The position numbers were made by a program, and so were the translations under genes. A DNA stretch of 22,356 bases from an uncultured Butyrivibrio sp. (GTDB taxonomy: Bacteria > Bacillota > Clostridia > Lachnospirales > Lachnospiraceae), in assembly GCA_910577605.1 (NCBI GenBank), contig CAJTON010000004.1:23429-45784 (forward strand), in the 5' to 3' direction. Positions 21,599-22,356 of the stretch are shown piece after piece (the stretch's first letter is position 1; the number at the start of each line of letters is the position of its first letter). The notes under the pieces are model-generated. The model did no database searches, was not told the DNA's origin, and saw only the letters and a list, made by a program, of their open reading frames with translations.

Positions 21599-22159
21599 CT
21601 AATGTTTCCTCTTTTCCGTGTACCATTTCCATTCATCCCCCTCTTTATATTCCAATCCGAGAACTTTCATATTTTCGTAATCCGGTTTATATATAACAAC
21701 CCTTGCTCTCTTAATTGAGTCATTTATAATTAAATTACAATAAAAATATAGATCCCCTATTTCATAATACCCCTCTTCAATTCCGTAAATATTTGTTATA
21801 TCGTCACATCTAGATACCAATTCCTTACAATATTCTTGTGCCATTTTTTTTGCTTCTTTTTTTTCAGCATCAGAATATTTTACACTTATCCTTGAATGAT
21901 AACTACAATATCTTTGTCCATCTTCTCTTTTCCTATAGCATACTTTATATGGATCATCTTCTTGATATAAACATCTATGATTAATACAGTATTTCTGTAA
22001 GTCTGTAAAATGTTCCGTGCATCCTTCTTCAGCGCAAACTCTTTCATCACTTGTAATATCAATTTCATATGTAACGTATGAAGATGGAAGTGAAGCGCAA
22101 CCTGTACAGTAAATTATAGCAACAATAATTAAAACTACTATCATTATCTTTCTTTTCAT
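21599..22159 (-). CDS. Putative lipoprotein, Cys-rich
   Basis: A 186-residue protein with an N-terminal basic start (MKRK), a hydrophobic segment IMIVVLIIVAII and a lipobox-like CTGC with Cys21, so it is probably an Lgt substrate anchored outside the membrane (the -3 residue is Cys rather than Leu, so the lipobox is weak). The exported part has many cysteines, with a repeated pattern: CAEEGCTEHF, YCINHRC, VCYRKREDGQRYCSYH, resembling short zinc- or disulfide-bonded units. The C-terminal half (EEGYYEIGDLYFYCNLIIND, VVIYKPDYENMKVLGLEYK) looks like a small alpha/beta domain. Base composition is much more AT-rich than in neighbours, suggesting a separate origin. Function is unknown. Confidence 0.7.
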   Translation of the reverse strand: MKRKIMIVVLIIVAIIYCTGCASLPSSYVTYEIDITSDERVCAEEGCTEHFTDLQKYCINHRCLYQEDDPYKVCYRKREDGQRYCSYHSRISVKYSDAEKKEAKKMAQEYCKELVSRCDDITNIYGIEEGYYEIGDLYFYCNLIINDSIKRARVVIYKPDYENMKVLGLEYKEGDEWKWYTEKRKH

Positions 22160-22235
22160 AATTTAATTCTCCTATAAATTATTCTATATCACTGATTATC
22201 GTTATCTTAAAACAATAATTTATATTATTTTATTA

Positions 22236-22264
22236 ATTTTATCATAAAATTATTTATAAATCAA
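22236..22264 (-). promoter_or_regulatory. Promoter for the lipoprotein gene
   Basis: On the minus strand TTGATT (complement of 22259-22264) and TAAAAT (complement of 22236-22241) are 17 bp apart, about 75 bp before the start; AGGAGAA precedes the ATG. I see nothing in 22265-22356. Confidence 0.6.
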
Positions 22265-22356
22265 TTTAAAACTCCACACTTAACAAAAGCGGATTCCACA
22301 GCCGTTATCGTAACAGCATGATATTCAAACAGATACCAACAGCAACTAAAGATATT

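Overview
The window reads as a chromosomal segment of a low-to-mid GC Firmicute, most likely a gut or rumen Clostridia (Oscillospiraceae/Ruminococcaceae-like). The evidence is the class-typical order stp-prkC-rsgA-rpe-thiN, strong AGGAGG ribosome binding sites, a PASTA kinase and an lgt gene. A phage-derived element of about 12 kb interrupts the chromosome.

Layout. (1) 139-2352, minus strand: lgt, a P-loop NTPase and a TfoX C-terminal-domain protein, closed by a terminator. (2) 2386-3641: back-to-back promoters, with ychF on the plus strand. Its short 5' leader is a two-hairpin element that recurs in the phage region. (3) 3621-9044, minus strand: thiN, rpe, rsgA, prkC and a frame-broken stp phosphatase, driven by a good promoter at 9016-9044. 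The genes usually found upstream of stp (rlmN, rsmB, fmt) are absent. (4) About 9,050-21,440: the phage-like element. Minus-strand genes are a small phage protein, a DUF262 (ParB/GmrSD-like) protein and a sigma-70-like protein. Divergent plus-strand genes are a 58-aa ORF, a 948-aa RNA polymerase of the YonO/RdRP two-barrel type (metal motif DFDSD), an HU-like protein, a 239-aa phage protein, a tail-tube-like protein, a CxxC protein, a holin-like protein and three small phage proteins. These are followed by a broken tape-measure gene, an approximately 600-nt highly structured RNA with its own candidate promoter and terminator, and an M23-SH3-LysM endolysin. No integrase, terminase, portal, capsid, baseplate or replication genes are visible, so the element is a remnant, a domesticated locus or a specialised satellite. 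(5) 21,442-22,356: the 3' end of a host membrane-protein gene and an AT-rich lipoprotein gene.

Main points of interest. A structured leader (family A: short CCC/GGG-type hairpin, AUACCAUU-like linker, UGCG/CGCA hairpin, then GAAAGGA) occurs at least six times, before one host gene and several element genes, with compensatory base changes. A second leader family (B) occurs twice. The large RNA next to tail and lysis genes resembles ROOL/GOLLD-class RNAs in size and setting, but this cannot be confirmed without a covariance search. A single-subunit RNA polymerase, a separate sigma-like factor, a promoter-terminator small RNA and the repeated leaders in one compact element suggest a self-contained gene-expression programme. 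That last step is inference.
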